Shown here in pieces: positions 7,475 to 14,164 of a DNA stretch of 18,886 bases. Location of the stretch: positions 1 to 18,886 of the forward strand of contig NZ_CAJPVG010000022.1 of the NCBI RefSeq assembly GCF_905397375.1, written 5' to 3'. Made by a program: the position numbers and the translations under genes. The notes under the pieces are model-generated. The model did not search any database and was not told the DNA's origin. It was given only the letters and a program-made list of their open reading frames with translations. The first letter of the stretch is position 1. Every line of letters begins with the position of its first letter. Source of the DNA: Ralstonia mannitolilytica. GTDB taxonomy: Bacteria > Pseudomonadota > Gammaproteobacteria > Burkholderiales > Burkholderiaceae.

Positions 7475-8671
7475 ATGACCACCGCTGCCGCACGCCCCGC
7501 TGAAACGCCCGCGCCCATCGCGTCCCTTCCCCCACTGCCCTCGCGGCTGCCGAATGTCGGCACGACCATCTTCACCGTGATGTCGGCGCTGGCTGCTGAA
7601 AAGCAGGCCGTCAACCTCGGCCAGGGCTTCCCGGATTTCGACTGCGACCCGCGCATCGTCGATGCGGTGTCCGATGCGATGCGCGCGGGCCTGAACCAAT
7701 ACCCGCCGATGACGGGCGTGCCCGCATTGCGTCAGGCCATCGCCGCGAAGGTCGCCAAGCTCTACGGCCACGCGTACGATGCCGACCGCGAGATCACCAT
7801 CACCGCGGGCGCCACGCAGGCGCTGCTGACGACCGTGCTGTGCTGCGTGCATCCCGGCGATGAAGTCATCGTGTTCGAGCCGACATACGACAGTTACATC
7901 CCGTCGATCGAGCTGGCGGGCGGCAAGGTCGTGCCCATCACGCTGAACGCGCCGGACTTCCGCATCCCGTTCGACACGCTGGCCGCTGCGATCACACCGC
8001 GCACGCGCCTGATCATGCTGAACACGCCGCACAATCCGACAGGCACTGTGTGGCATGCGGACGATATGCAGAAGCTGGCGGAAATCCTCGCCCCGACCAA
8101 CGTGCTGCTGCTCTCCGACGAGGTGTACGAGCACATGGTGTACGACGGCGTGCCGCATGCATCGGTGGCGCGCATTCCGGAGCTGGCGCGTCGCGCTTTC
8201 GTGGTGTCGAGCTTCGGCAAGACGTATCACGTGACGGGCTGGAAGGTTGGCTACGTGGCCGCGCCGGCCGCACTCATGGCGGAGTTCCGCAAGGTGCATC
8301 AGTTCAACGTGTTCACTATCAACACGCCGGTGCAGCACGGGTTGGCGACCTACATGGCCGATCCGCGGCCGTATCTGGAGCTGCCCGCGTTCTACCAGCA
8401 CAAGCGCGACCTGTTCCGTGCGGGTCTTGCGAAGACGCGATTCAAGCTGCTGCCATGCCAGGGCACGTATTTCCAGTGCGTGGACTACAGTGCCATCTCC
8501 GCTCTGCCGGAAGCAGAGTTCGCCACGTGGCTGACGAGCGAGATTGGCGTGGCGGCGATCCCCGTGTCGGCGTTCTATTCGCAGCCGCACGAATCAGGCG
8601 TAGTGCGGTTTTGCTTTGCCAAGAAAGACGAAACGCTCCAACTGGCGCTGGAGCGTCTATCGAAGGTGTAA
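7475..8671 (+). CDS. ybdL: PLP-dependent aminotransferase class I/II, methionine aminotransferase YbdL-type
   Basis: This encodes 398 residues. A fold-type I aminotransferase would transfer the amino group of methionine or an aromatic amino acid to a 2-oxo acid in the cytoplasm. Visible motifs, in order, are NLGQGFPDFDCD near the N-terminus, ITAGATQALL for the phosphate of PLP, NTPHNPTGTVW with Asn187, SDEVYEH with Asp215 and Tyr218, SSFGKTYHVTGWKVGYV with the PLP lysine Lys249, and VVRFCFAKKDETL with the carboxylate-binding Arg378. The FGKTYHVTGWKVGY block and the RFCFAKK ending are close to Escherichia coli YbdL as I recall it. The start at 7475 lacks a strong ribosome binding site and follows the PIN gene by 25 bases, consistent with readthrough from it. 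The first 25 residues are Pro/Ala-rich and may be disordered. The gene ends convergently with a glutathione S-transferase gene, with 15 bases between the stops. Confidence 0.92.
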   Translation: MTTAAARPAETPAPIASLPPLPSRLPNVGTTIFTVMSALAAEKQAVNLGQGFPDFDCDPRIVDAVSDAMRAGLNQYPPMTGVPALRQAIAAKVAKLYGHAYDADREITITAGATQALLTTVLCCVHPGDEVIVFEPTYDSYIPSIELAGGKVVPITLNAPDFRIPFDTLAAAITPRTRLIMLNTPHNPTGTVWHADDMQKLAEILAPTNVLLLSDEVYEHMVYDGVPHASVARIPELARRAFVVSSFGKTYHVTGWKVGYVAAPAALMAEFRKVHQFNVFTINTPVQHGLATYMADPRPYLELPAFYQHKRDLFRAGLAKTRFKLLPCQGTYFQCVDYSAISALPEAEFATWLTSEIGVAAIPVSAFYSQPHESGVVRFCFAKKDETLQLALERLSKV

Positions 8672-8686
8672 CGCCGCAACGGGCAT

Positions 8687-9340
8687 TCAACGCTTGCTGG
8701 CGTAATACGCCAGCATCTGCTCCGTGTTGACCTTGCGGTCTGCGTTGACCTTCTGCACATTCGGGTTCTCGGTCATCTTCGCCAGGTACGGCTTCACGCC
8801 TTCGATCTGCGCGAGGAGGTCTTCGCCGTAGATGATCTTGCAGGCGGAGCTCACCAGCGGGAAATGCACGATGGCCGCGCAGTCGGCAATGGTGAACGTG
8901 TCGCCCGCCACATACGGCGCGAACTTGAACAGCTTGGCCGCCGCCGGAATGTTCTTCTGCAGCTGTTCGCGCGTTTTCGCCTTCAGGTTGTCGCTGATCT
9001 TGCCGCCGAAGAACGCTTCGGGATACAGCTGTCGCGCGACCAACTCCAGGTGCAGCTCGAGGAAGGTGACGACCTCGCGCACCTTGGCCGCCTTGAACGG
9101 GTCTGCCGGAATCAGCGGGCGCTGCGGATAGCGCGATTCCAGATAGTCGATGATGACCTGCGATTCGCACAGGCCCCCGTCTTCGCCCACCAGGTACGGC
9201 ACCTTGTGCAGCGGCGAGATCTCGCCGTCGGTCTGGTCCGGCCAACGCAGCGATTCCTCGAACGGGAGGCCCTTCTCCATCAGCGCGAGCTTGACCTTGT
9301 TGTAGTAGTTGCTCGCAGAAAAACCGTATAGCGTCAGCAT
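8687..9340 (-). CDS. Glutathione S-transferase family protein
   Basis: This encodes 217 residues. The start at 9340 is set by AAGGAG (complement of 9351-9356), 10 bases upstream on the minus strand. The thioredoxin-fold N-terminal domain reads MLTLYGFSASNYYNKVKLAL, with KVPYLV (the conserved cis-Pro segment) and LCESQVIIDYLE (the glutathione gamma-glutamyl-binding Glu-Ser pair). The helical C-terminal domain contains GDTFTIADCAAIVHFPL, the usual N-capping and hydrophobic-staple region. It would conjugate or reduce electrophilic substrates with glutathione in the cytoplasm; the substrate is unknown. It is divergent from the 3-hydroxyacyl-CoA dehydrogenase gene, and the 113-base gap between them holds a 26-bp palindrome, which suggests shared regulation. 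Confidence 0.92.
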   Translation of the reverse strand: MLTLYGFSASNYYNKVKLALMEKGLPFEESLRWPDQTDGEISPLHKVPYLVGEDGGLCESQVIIDYLESRYPQRPLIPADPFKAAKVREVVTFLELHLELVARQLYPEAFFGGKISDNLKAKTREQLQKNIPAAAKLFKFAPYVAGDTFTIADCAAIVHFPLVSSACKIIYGEDLLAQIEGVKPYLAKMTENPNVQKVNADRKVNTEQMLAYYASKR

Positions 9341-9395
9341 GTGAAGCAGTCTCCTTGGTGGATGGGTGCGGCCTGTCATGGTTGGCGCGGATGCC

Positions 9396-9421
9396 AAAAA
9401 TCGCACGCTCGTGCTATTTTA
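9396..9421. promoter_or_regulatory. 26-bp palindrome, candidate repressor operator for divergent GST and hydroxyacyl-CoA dehydrogenase genes
   Basis: The left arm AAAAATCGCACG and right arm CGTGCTATTTTA flank a 2-base centre (CT at 9408-9409). Ten of the 12 arm positions are complementary, and the inner five are perfect. TATTTT at 9415-9420 could be the -10 box of the plus-strand operon, which would place the operator over its promoter. Size and symmetry fit a TetR-family dimer site. No TetR gene is present in the window. Confidence 0.6.
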
Positions 9422-9453
9422 GCCAGACTTCTTTCGATCGCAGCAGGTTTTCC

Positions 9454-10962
9454 ATGCAGACTCTCGGGATTGTGGGCACCGGCGCCATGGGCCGTGGCAT
9501 TGCGCAGATCGCGGCCCAGGCCGGGTTGCGCGTCAAGCTGTTCGACGCCAACCCGCAAGCCGTGGAAGCGGCGCGTACGGCACTGGCGGATACGCTCGCC
9601 AAGCTGGCCGCCAAAGGAAAGATGACGCCGGAGGAAGCCGACGCCACCGTCGCGCGGCTCGTTCCCGCCGCCGCCCTCACTGATCTGGCCGACTGCGATC
9701 TCGTGGTCGAGGCCATCGTCGAGAAGCTCGACGTCAAGCGTGACCTGTTCCGCCAGCTTGAAGACATCGTGCGCCCGGACGCGATCCTGGCATCAAACAC
9801 GTCTTCGCTGTCCATCACCGCGATTGCCGCGGCATGCAAGCACCCGGAGCGCGTGGCGGGGTTCCACTTCTTCAATCCCGTGCCGCTGATGAAGGTGGTG
9901 GAAGTGATCGCCGGCCTGCGCAGCGCACCCGCCACCGGCGATGCCCTCGCCGCGCTGGCCAAGCGCATGGGCCACACGGCCGTGCGCTGCATCGACATGC
10001 CCGGCTTCATCGTCAACCACGCCGGCCGCGGCATGAACACCGAGGGCCTGCGCATCGCCCAGGAAAGTGTGGCCGGCTTTGCCGACATCGACGCCATCAT
10101 GCGCGAGCAAGCCGGCTTTCGCATGGGGCCGTTCGAGCTGATGGACCTGACGGGGCTCGACGTTTCGCACCCCGTGATGGAATCGGTCTATCGCCAATTC
10201 TATGACGAACCGCGTTATCGGCCGTCGCAGATGACCGCCGTGCGCTTGGCGGGCGGCATCCTCGGCCGCAAGACCGGCGAAGGCTTCTACCGATATCCCG
10301 ACGGGCAGAAGCAGGTGCCTGCCGAAGCGCCCGCGCCGGCTGCGCGCCCGTCTTCCGTCTGGATCAGCCGCGCGCACGAGGCCGGCCACGCCGCCGCGCA
10401 ACGCCTGATGCTGGACCTTGGCGTCACGCCCGAGGCTGGTGCCAAACCTTCAGCCGATGCCCTCATCATCGCCACGCCGCGCGGCCTCGATGCCACGGCA
10501 TGCGTGGCGGCCGAAGGGCTCGACGCACGGCGCACCGTGGCGCTCGACACGCTCTACCCGTTTGCCGCCGCCAAGCGCCGCACGCTCATGACCACGCCCG
10601 CCACCGATGCGGCGTACCGCGATGCCGCGCACGGCCTGCTGGCTTCCGACGGCGTCCCCGTCACGGTGATCCGCGATTCGGGCGGCTTTGTCGCACAACG
10701 CATCGTCGCGTGCATCGTCAACATTGCGTGCGACATTGCGCAGCAGCGCATTGCCACGCCGGGCGACATCGACCTCGCCGTCACGCTGGGCCTGGGCTAC
10801 CCCCAAGGGCCGCTGGCGCTGGGGGACACGCTCGGCACGACCGCCATCCTGGAGGTGCTGCAGAACCTCTACACGCTCTACGGCGACCCGCGTTACCGCC
10901 CGAGCCCGTGGCTGTTGCGTCGTGCGCGTCTGGGCATGTCGCTGCTTACGCCTGACGCCTGA
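9454..10962 (+). CDS. 3-hydroxyacyl-CoA dehydrogenase, PaaH-like with two C-terminal domains
   Basis: This encodes 502 residues. It oxidises an (S)-3-hydroxyacyl-CoA to the 3-oxoacyl-CoA with NAD+ in beta-oxidation. The start at 9454 puts the Rossmann motif directly at the N-terminus (MQTLGIVGTGAMGRGIA, Gly8-x-Gly10-x-x-Gly13). The family signature SNTSSLSIT and the catalytic His138 in GFHFFNPVPLMKVVE follow. The first C-terminal domain (about 185-285) contains CIDMPGFIVNHAGRG and GFRMGPFELMDLTGLDV. A Pro/Ala-rich linker (about 285-310) and a degenerate Rossmann-like segment follow, then a second 3HCDH domain (about 405-490) with DSGGFVAQRIVACIVN and LGLGYPQGPLALGD. This architecture and length match PaaH of phenylacetate catabolism (475 residues in E. 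coli), but no other core paa ring-opening genes lie here, so the substrate may be a different acyl-CoA. It heads a four-gene run reaching to 13632. Confidence 0.93.
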   Translation: MQTLGIVGTGAMGRGIAQIAAQAGLRVKLFDANPQAVEAARTALADTLAKLAAKGKMTPEEADATVARLVPAAALTDLADCDLVVEAIVEKLDVKRDLFRQLEDIVRPDAILASNTSSLSITAIAAACKHPERVAGFHFFNPVPLMKVVEVIAGLRSAPATGDALAALAKRMGHTAVRCIDMPGFIVNHAGRGMNTEGLRIAQESVAGFADIDAIMREQAGFRMGPFELMDLTGLDVSHPVMESVYRQFYDEPRYRPSQMTAVRLAGGILGRKTGEGFYRYPDGQKQVPAEAPAPAARPSSVWISRAHEAGHAAAQRLMLDLGVTPEAGAKPSADALIIATPRGLDATACVAAEGLDARRTVALDTLYPFAAAKRRTLMTTPATDAAYRDAAHGLLASDGVPVTVIRDSGGFVAQRIVACIVNIACDIAQQRIATPGDIDLAVTLGLGYPQGPLALGDTLGTTAILEVLQNLYTLYGDPRYRPSPWLLRRARLGMSLLTPDA

Positions 10963-10988
10963 TTGCCGCTTACCCTCACGAGGCCACC

Positions 10989-11768
10989 ATGACCGCGCAA
11001 TTGCTCTCCAAGCGCATCGGCTCGACGCTGGTGCTGACGTTGTCCAATCCCGACGCGCGCAACGCGCTCGACCCGGTGATGTACACCACGTCGATGGAGG
11101 CGATGGACCGCGCCGCCAACGACAACGAGATCCGCGCCATCATCTTTACCGGCGCGGGCAACGCGTTCTGCGCGGGCGGCAACCTGAACCGCCTGCTGGA
11201 AAACCGCAGCAAGCCGAAGAGCGTGCAGGAAGAAGGCATCGACGCACTCAACCACTGGATCGAGACGATCCGCACGTTCCCGAAGCCGGTGATTGCCGCG
11301 GTGGAAGGCCCGGCAGCGGGCGCGGGTTTTTCGCTCGTGCTGGCGTGCGACTTTGCGGTGGCCGCGTCAGACGCGAAGTTCGTGATGGCCTATGTGAACG
11401 TGGCGCTCACGCCGGATGGCGGAGGCTCCTGGCATATCGCGCGCTTCCTGCCGCGCCCGCTGGCGAGCGAGATCATGATGCTCGGCAAGCCCGTGACCGC
11501 GGAACGGCTCGCGCATTTCGGCATCATCAATGAAGTCGTCAAACCCGGCGAGGCGCTCGACCATGCCCTGGTGCTGGCCGAGAAGCTTGCTGCGCAATCG
11601 CCGCATGCGGTCGGTCGCATCAAGGGCCTGATCGCCAATGCGGAAGACGCCTCGCTGCACGACCACCTGAGAGCCGAGCAGCACAGCTTTGTCGAAGCAC
11701 TGCATCACACCGATGGCAACGAAGGTATCTCCGCCTTCCTGCAGAAGCGCAAACCACAATATCGCTGA
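10989..11768 (+). CDS. Enoyl-CoA hydratase/isomerase family protein (crotonase) with PaaG-like active site
   Basis: This encodes 259 residues, standard for crotonases. It starts 26 bases after the dehydrogenase gene, with GAGG just upstream. The oxyanion-hole segments are FCAGGNLNRL and GPAAGAGFSLVLACDFAVA. When aligned by hand to rat mitochondrial hydratase, the first catalytic Glu (QPEI motif) is replaced by Tyr135 (FVMAYVNVAL) and the second Glu is kept as Glu161 (LASEIMMLG). Asp143 in LTPDGGGSW sits where PaaG-type isomerases carry their catalytic Asp (VPDSGGTW). The enzyme is therefore more likely to shift a double bond or isomerise an acyl-CoA than to hydrate one, though this is inferred from residues alone. 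Two bases separate its stop from the histidine phosphatase start, so the genes are translationally coupled. Confidence 0.92.
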   Translation: MTAQLLSKRIGSTLVLTLSNPDARNALDPVMYTTSMEAMDRAANDNEIRAIIFTGAGNAFCAGGNLNRLLENRSKPKSVQEEGIDALNHWIETIRTFPKPVIAAVEGPAAGAGFSLVLACDFAVAASDAKFVMAYVNVALTPDGGGSWHIARFLPRPLASEIMMLGKPVTAERLAHFGIINEVVKPGEALDHALVLAEKLAAQSPHAVGRIKGLIANAEDASLHDHLRAEQHSFVEALHHTDGNEGISAFLQKRKPQYR

Positions 11769-11770
11769 GC

Positions 11771-12505
11771 ATGGTCCCCTTCCCGACGCCCAAGCGCCGG
11801 CGCGTCTATCTGATGCGCCATGGCGCCGTGACGTACTTCGATGAGACCGGCCGCCCCGTGCCCTCGCCCGAGGCCGTACCGCTCAACGAACTCGGCCGCA
11901 GCCAGGCCACCGCTGCGGGGAAGATCCTTGCCGCGGAGAACATCGTCTTCGACCGCGTGATCGTCAGCGGCCTGCCGCGCACCGTGGAGACCGCGCAGCG
12001 CGTGCTGGCCGAGATGCCCGCGATGCAGGAACGCGGCATCGCGCTGGAGGCATGGCCCGAGCTGCAGGAAATCCGCGGCGGCAAGCTGGCGGAGATTCCC
12101 GAACATGAAGTCGCGCAAGCCTTCATCGGTGCGTTTGAAGGCACGGTGCATGAAGACCGTCGCTTCCTGAACGGCGAAAGCGTCGGTGAATTCCTCGACC
12201 GCGTGATCCCGGCCATCGCACGCCTGCGTGCCCTGCCCGACTGGGACACCATCCTGCTCGTGCTCCACGGCGGCACCAACCGCGCGATCCTCTCGCATGC
12301 CATCACGGGCGGCGAGCGGGTGTTCTTCGGCAACCTCGCGCAGACCGCCGGCTGCATCAACGTGCTCGACGTGGGCGACGCCCCAACCGACTGGGTGCTG
12401 CGCATGAGCAATTTCTCGCCGCCCTCGCCCGCACACCTCGGCTCGCGGCTGACGACGATGGAGGTACTGCTACAGCAGTACCTGCGCCATCGCCAGCCGA
12501 CCTGA
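11771..12505 (+). CDS. Histidine phosphatase family protein (phosphoglycerate mutase-like)
   Basis: This encodes 244 residues. The catalytic motif RHG is at Arg16-His17-Gly18 (VYLMRHGAVTYF); His17 would form the phosphohistidine. The second His of the fold is His166 in LVLHGGTNRAIL. The conserved arginine segment after the first motif is VSGLPRTVETAQ, and EIRGGKLAEI supplies the acidic loop. The protein lacks a signal peptide and would act in the cytoplasm. The family removes phosphate from small metabolites or proteins; the substrate cannot be read here. Its position, coupled to a crotonase before it and an ACAD11-like kinase 38 bases after it, suggests it works on phosphorylated acyl intermediates or on products of that kinase. 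No ribosome binding site is visible, consistent with coupling to the upstream gene. Confidence 0.9.
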   Translation: MVPFPTPKRRRVYLMRHGAVTYFDETGRPVPSPEAVPLNELGRSQATAAGKILAAENIVFDRVIVSGLPRTVETAQRVLAEMPAMQERGIALEAWPELQEIRGGKLAEIPEHEVAQAFIGAFEGTVHEDRRFLNGESVGEFLDRVIPAIARLRALPDWDTILLVLHGGTNRAILSHAITGGERVFFGNLAQTAGCINVLDVGDAPTDWVLRMSNFSPPSPAHLGSRLTTMEVLLQQYLRHRQPT

Positions 12506-12543
12506 TCTTTCCTCGACACACAACAAGATTCGGAGACACACCC

Positions 12544-13632
12544 ATGGCACAAACGGAGCAGCAGGATTTCTCGGCCTTCGAAGGCACACGCCCGGTGGCG
12601 GAACAGCAGAAGTTCGACGTCGGCGCGCTCGAAGCGTGGATGCGCGAACATGTGCAGGGTTTTACCGGCCCGCTCAGCGTCGAGCAATTCAAGGGCGGCC
12701 AGTCGAACCCCACCTTCAAGCTGATCACCCCGTCGCGCACCTACGTCATGCGCGCCAAGCCCGGGCCGAAAGCAAAGCTGCTGCCGTCTGCACATGCCAT
12801 CGAGCGCGAATACCGCGTGATGGACGCACTCGCCAAGACCGATGTGCCCGTCGCGAAGATGTACGCGCTGTGCGAAGACGAAGCCGTGATCGGCCGGGCG
12901 TTCTACATCATGGAGTTCGTGCAGGGCCGCGTGCTGTGGGACCAGGCCCTGCCCGGCATGGCGCCGGCCGAGCGCACCGCCATCTATGACGAGATGAACC
13001 GCGTCATCTCGGCGCTGCACACCGTGGACTACGCCGCCATCGGCCTGGCGGATTACGGCAAGCCAGGCAACTACTTCGCGCGCCAGATCGAACGCTGGAG
13101 CAAGCAGTACAAGCTGTCGGAAACCGAGTCGATTCCGGCGATGGACAACCTCATCGCCTGGCTGCCGCACCACGTGCCGCAAGAGGCACAGGAAGTGACC
13201 AGCATCGTTCACGGCGACTACCGGCTCGACAACCTGATCTTCCACCCGACCGAGCCGCGCGTGCTGGCCATCCTCGACTGGGAGCTGTCCACGCTGGGCC
13301 ACCCGCTGGCCGATTTCAGCTACCACTGCATGAGCTGGCACATCGAGCCGGGGCAGTTCCGTGGCGTGGCCGGGCTGGACTTCGCCGCGTTGGGCATCCC
13401 CACAGAAGCCGACTACATCCGCCAATACGAACAACGCACCGGCCGCCGCATCACCGGCGACTGGAACTTCTATCTCGCCTACAACATGTTCCGCATTGCC
13501 GGCATCCTGCAGGGAATCATGAAGCGCGTGGTGGACGGCACGGCGTCTTCCGCGCAGGCGCTCGAAGCCGGCAAGCGCGCCCGGCCGATGGCCGAGCTGG
13601 GGTGGAAGTACGCCCAGCAGGCCGGCGCCTGA
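12544..13632 (+). CDS. Phosphotransferase (APH fold), ACAD10/11 kinase-domain-like, LvaA-like candidate
   Basis: This encodes 362 residues, with GGAGA at 12532-12536, 7 bases before the ATG. The small-molecule kinase fold shows FKGGQSNPTFKL as the glycine-rich loop, TYVMRAKPG with the nucleotide-binding Lys, IEREYRVMDAL with the helix-C Glu, the catalytic loop IVHGDYRLDNLIFHP with Asp225 and Asn230, and LAILDWELSTLGHPLADFSY with the metal-binding Asp245. The HGDYRLDNLIFHPTEP and DWELSTLGHPLAD blocks closely resemble the N-terminal kinase domain of human ACAD11 as I recall it. LvaA of Pseudomonas putida, which phosphorylates 4-hydroxyvaleryl-CoA, belongs to the same broad group. The likely substrate is a 4-hydroxyacyl-CoA, by inference. 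The matching ACAD-type gene lies 3 kb downstream. This is not an antibiotic-resistance kinase despite the fold. Confidence 0.9.
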   Translation: MAQTEQQDFSAFEGTRPVAEQQKFDVGALEAWMREHVQGFTGPLSVEQFKGGQSNPTFKLITPSRTYVMRAKPGPKAKLLPSAHAIEREYRVMDALAKTDVPVAKMYALCEDEAVIGRAFYIMEFVQGRVLWDQALPGMAPAERTAIYDEMNRVISALHTVDYAAIGLADYGKPGNYFARQIERWSKQYKLSETESIPAMDNLIAWLPHHVPQEAQEVTSIVHGDYRLDNLIFHPTEPRVLAILDWELSTLGHPLADFSYHCMSWHIEPGQFRGVAGLDFAALGIPTEADYIRQYEQRTGRRITGDWNFYLAYNMFRIAGILQGIMKRVVDGTASSAQALEAGKRARPMAELGWKYAQQAGA

Positions 13633-13640
13633 CGCACGGC

Positions 13641-14057
13641 TCAGGCGTACCCGCGGGCCTCGTCCAACGGGCCGGACTGGCGGGCTTCCAGTTCCAGCAT
13701 CACCGCGCCGGGCATCTGCACGAAGATCTGTACGGCGGTGCGCTCCGGGTGCCGGCGCACCTGATACGGCAGACCGCTCGCGCGCACCTTCGCGAGCACC
13801 GTCGATGCGTCCTGCTGCGTGCGGAAGCAGATGTGCGAGAACACCATCTCGGGGGCATCGCCCTCACGATCCACGAGGTGCACCAGCGCATCGTCGCCCT
13901 GGTACAGCCACGCCCCGGGAAACGGAAACGCCGGGCGCGGCCCAGGCTTCCAGCCAAGCACGTCTTCGAAGAACTTGAGGATGGGCGAATGGATCGACCC
14001 TGGGCCCGCCACGTGAAAGTTCACGTGGTCGAATATCCAATCGCTGCCGGCTGTCAT
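13641..14057 (-). CDS. VOC-superfamily protein (glyoxalase/dioxygenase fold)
   Basis: This encodes 138 residues, with a strong AAGGAGG (complement of 14064-14070) 6 bases before the start. The fold is built from two beta-alpha-beta-beta-beta modules. The first reads WIFDHVNFHVAG with His11, then FFEDVLGWKPGPRP and ALVHLVDREG. The second reads FSHICFRTQQDASTVLAKVR and ends VMLELEAR. The histidines and the Glu in the last strand are typical metal ligands of glyoxalases, extradiol dioxygenases and related isomerases. The exact reaction is unknown. It ends 8 bases from the convergent kinase gene and is transcribed divergently from the first LysR gene, which is the obvious candidate regulator. Confidence 0.9.
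   Translation of the reverse strand: MTAGSDWIFDHVNFHVAGPGSIHSPILKFFEDVLGWKPGPRPAFPFPGAWLYQGDDALVHLVDREGDAPEMVFSHICFRTQQDASTVLAKVRASGLPYQVRRHPERTAVQIFVQMPGAVMLELEARQSGPLDEARGYA
14009..14028. repeat. Perfect 20-bp inverted repeat inside the VOC gene
   Basis: CCACGTGAA and TTCACGTGG flank a 2-base centre (AG) with no mismatch, each arm containing the hexamer CACGTG. It lies about 30 bases inside the VOC coding start and encodes the metal-site segment HVNFHV, so it may be a coding coincidence. Confidence 0.9.
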
Positions 14058-14136
14058 GGGATGCCTCCTTGCAATGACCGTAAATCGATCGCGGCCATTC
14101 TTTCATCAAACAAAAACAAGACAATCTGGCTATGCT

Positions 14137-14151
14137 TTGACGATTCTCCAA
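14137..14151. promoter_or_regulatory. Candidate LysR-type operator (T-N11-A dyad) in the VOC/LysR divergent region
   Basis: The 15 bases follow TTGNNGANTCNNCAA, symmetric around 14144, with the T-N11-A form expected of LysR boxes. They lie 14 bases before the start of the plus-strand LysR gene in the 107-base intergenic region. The octamer GCTTTGAC starts at 14134 and is repeated at 14156, 22 bases (two helical turns) further on. Confidence 0.45.
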
Positions 14152-14164
14152 ACGCGCTTTGACA

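Noticed and set aside
11806..13434. Long minus-strand open frame (542 codons) opposite the histidine phosphatase and kinase genes
   Set aside because: It lies antisense to two well-recognised genes with intact catalytic motifs. Its translation is His/Arg/Val-rich without any family pattern, as is usual for antisense frames in high-GC DNA.
12544..13632. Aminoglycoside-resistance phosphotransferase
   Set aside because: Only the fold is shared. The HGDYRLDNLIFHPTEP and DWELSTLG blocks and the neighbours point to the ACAD10/11 kinase group.
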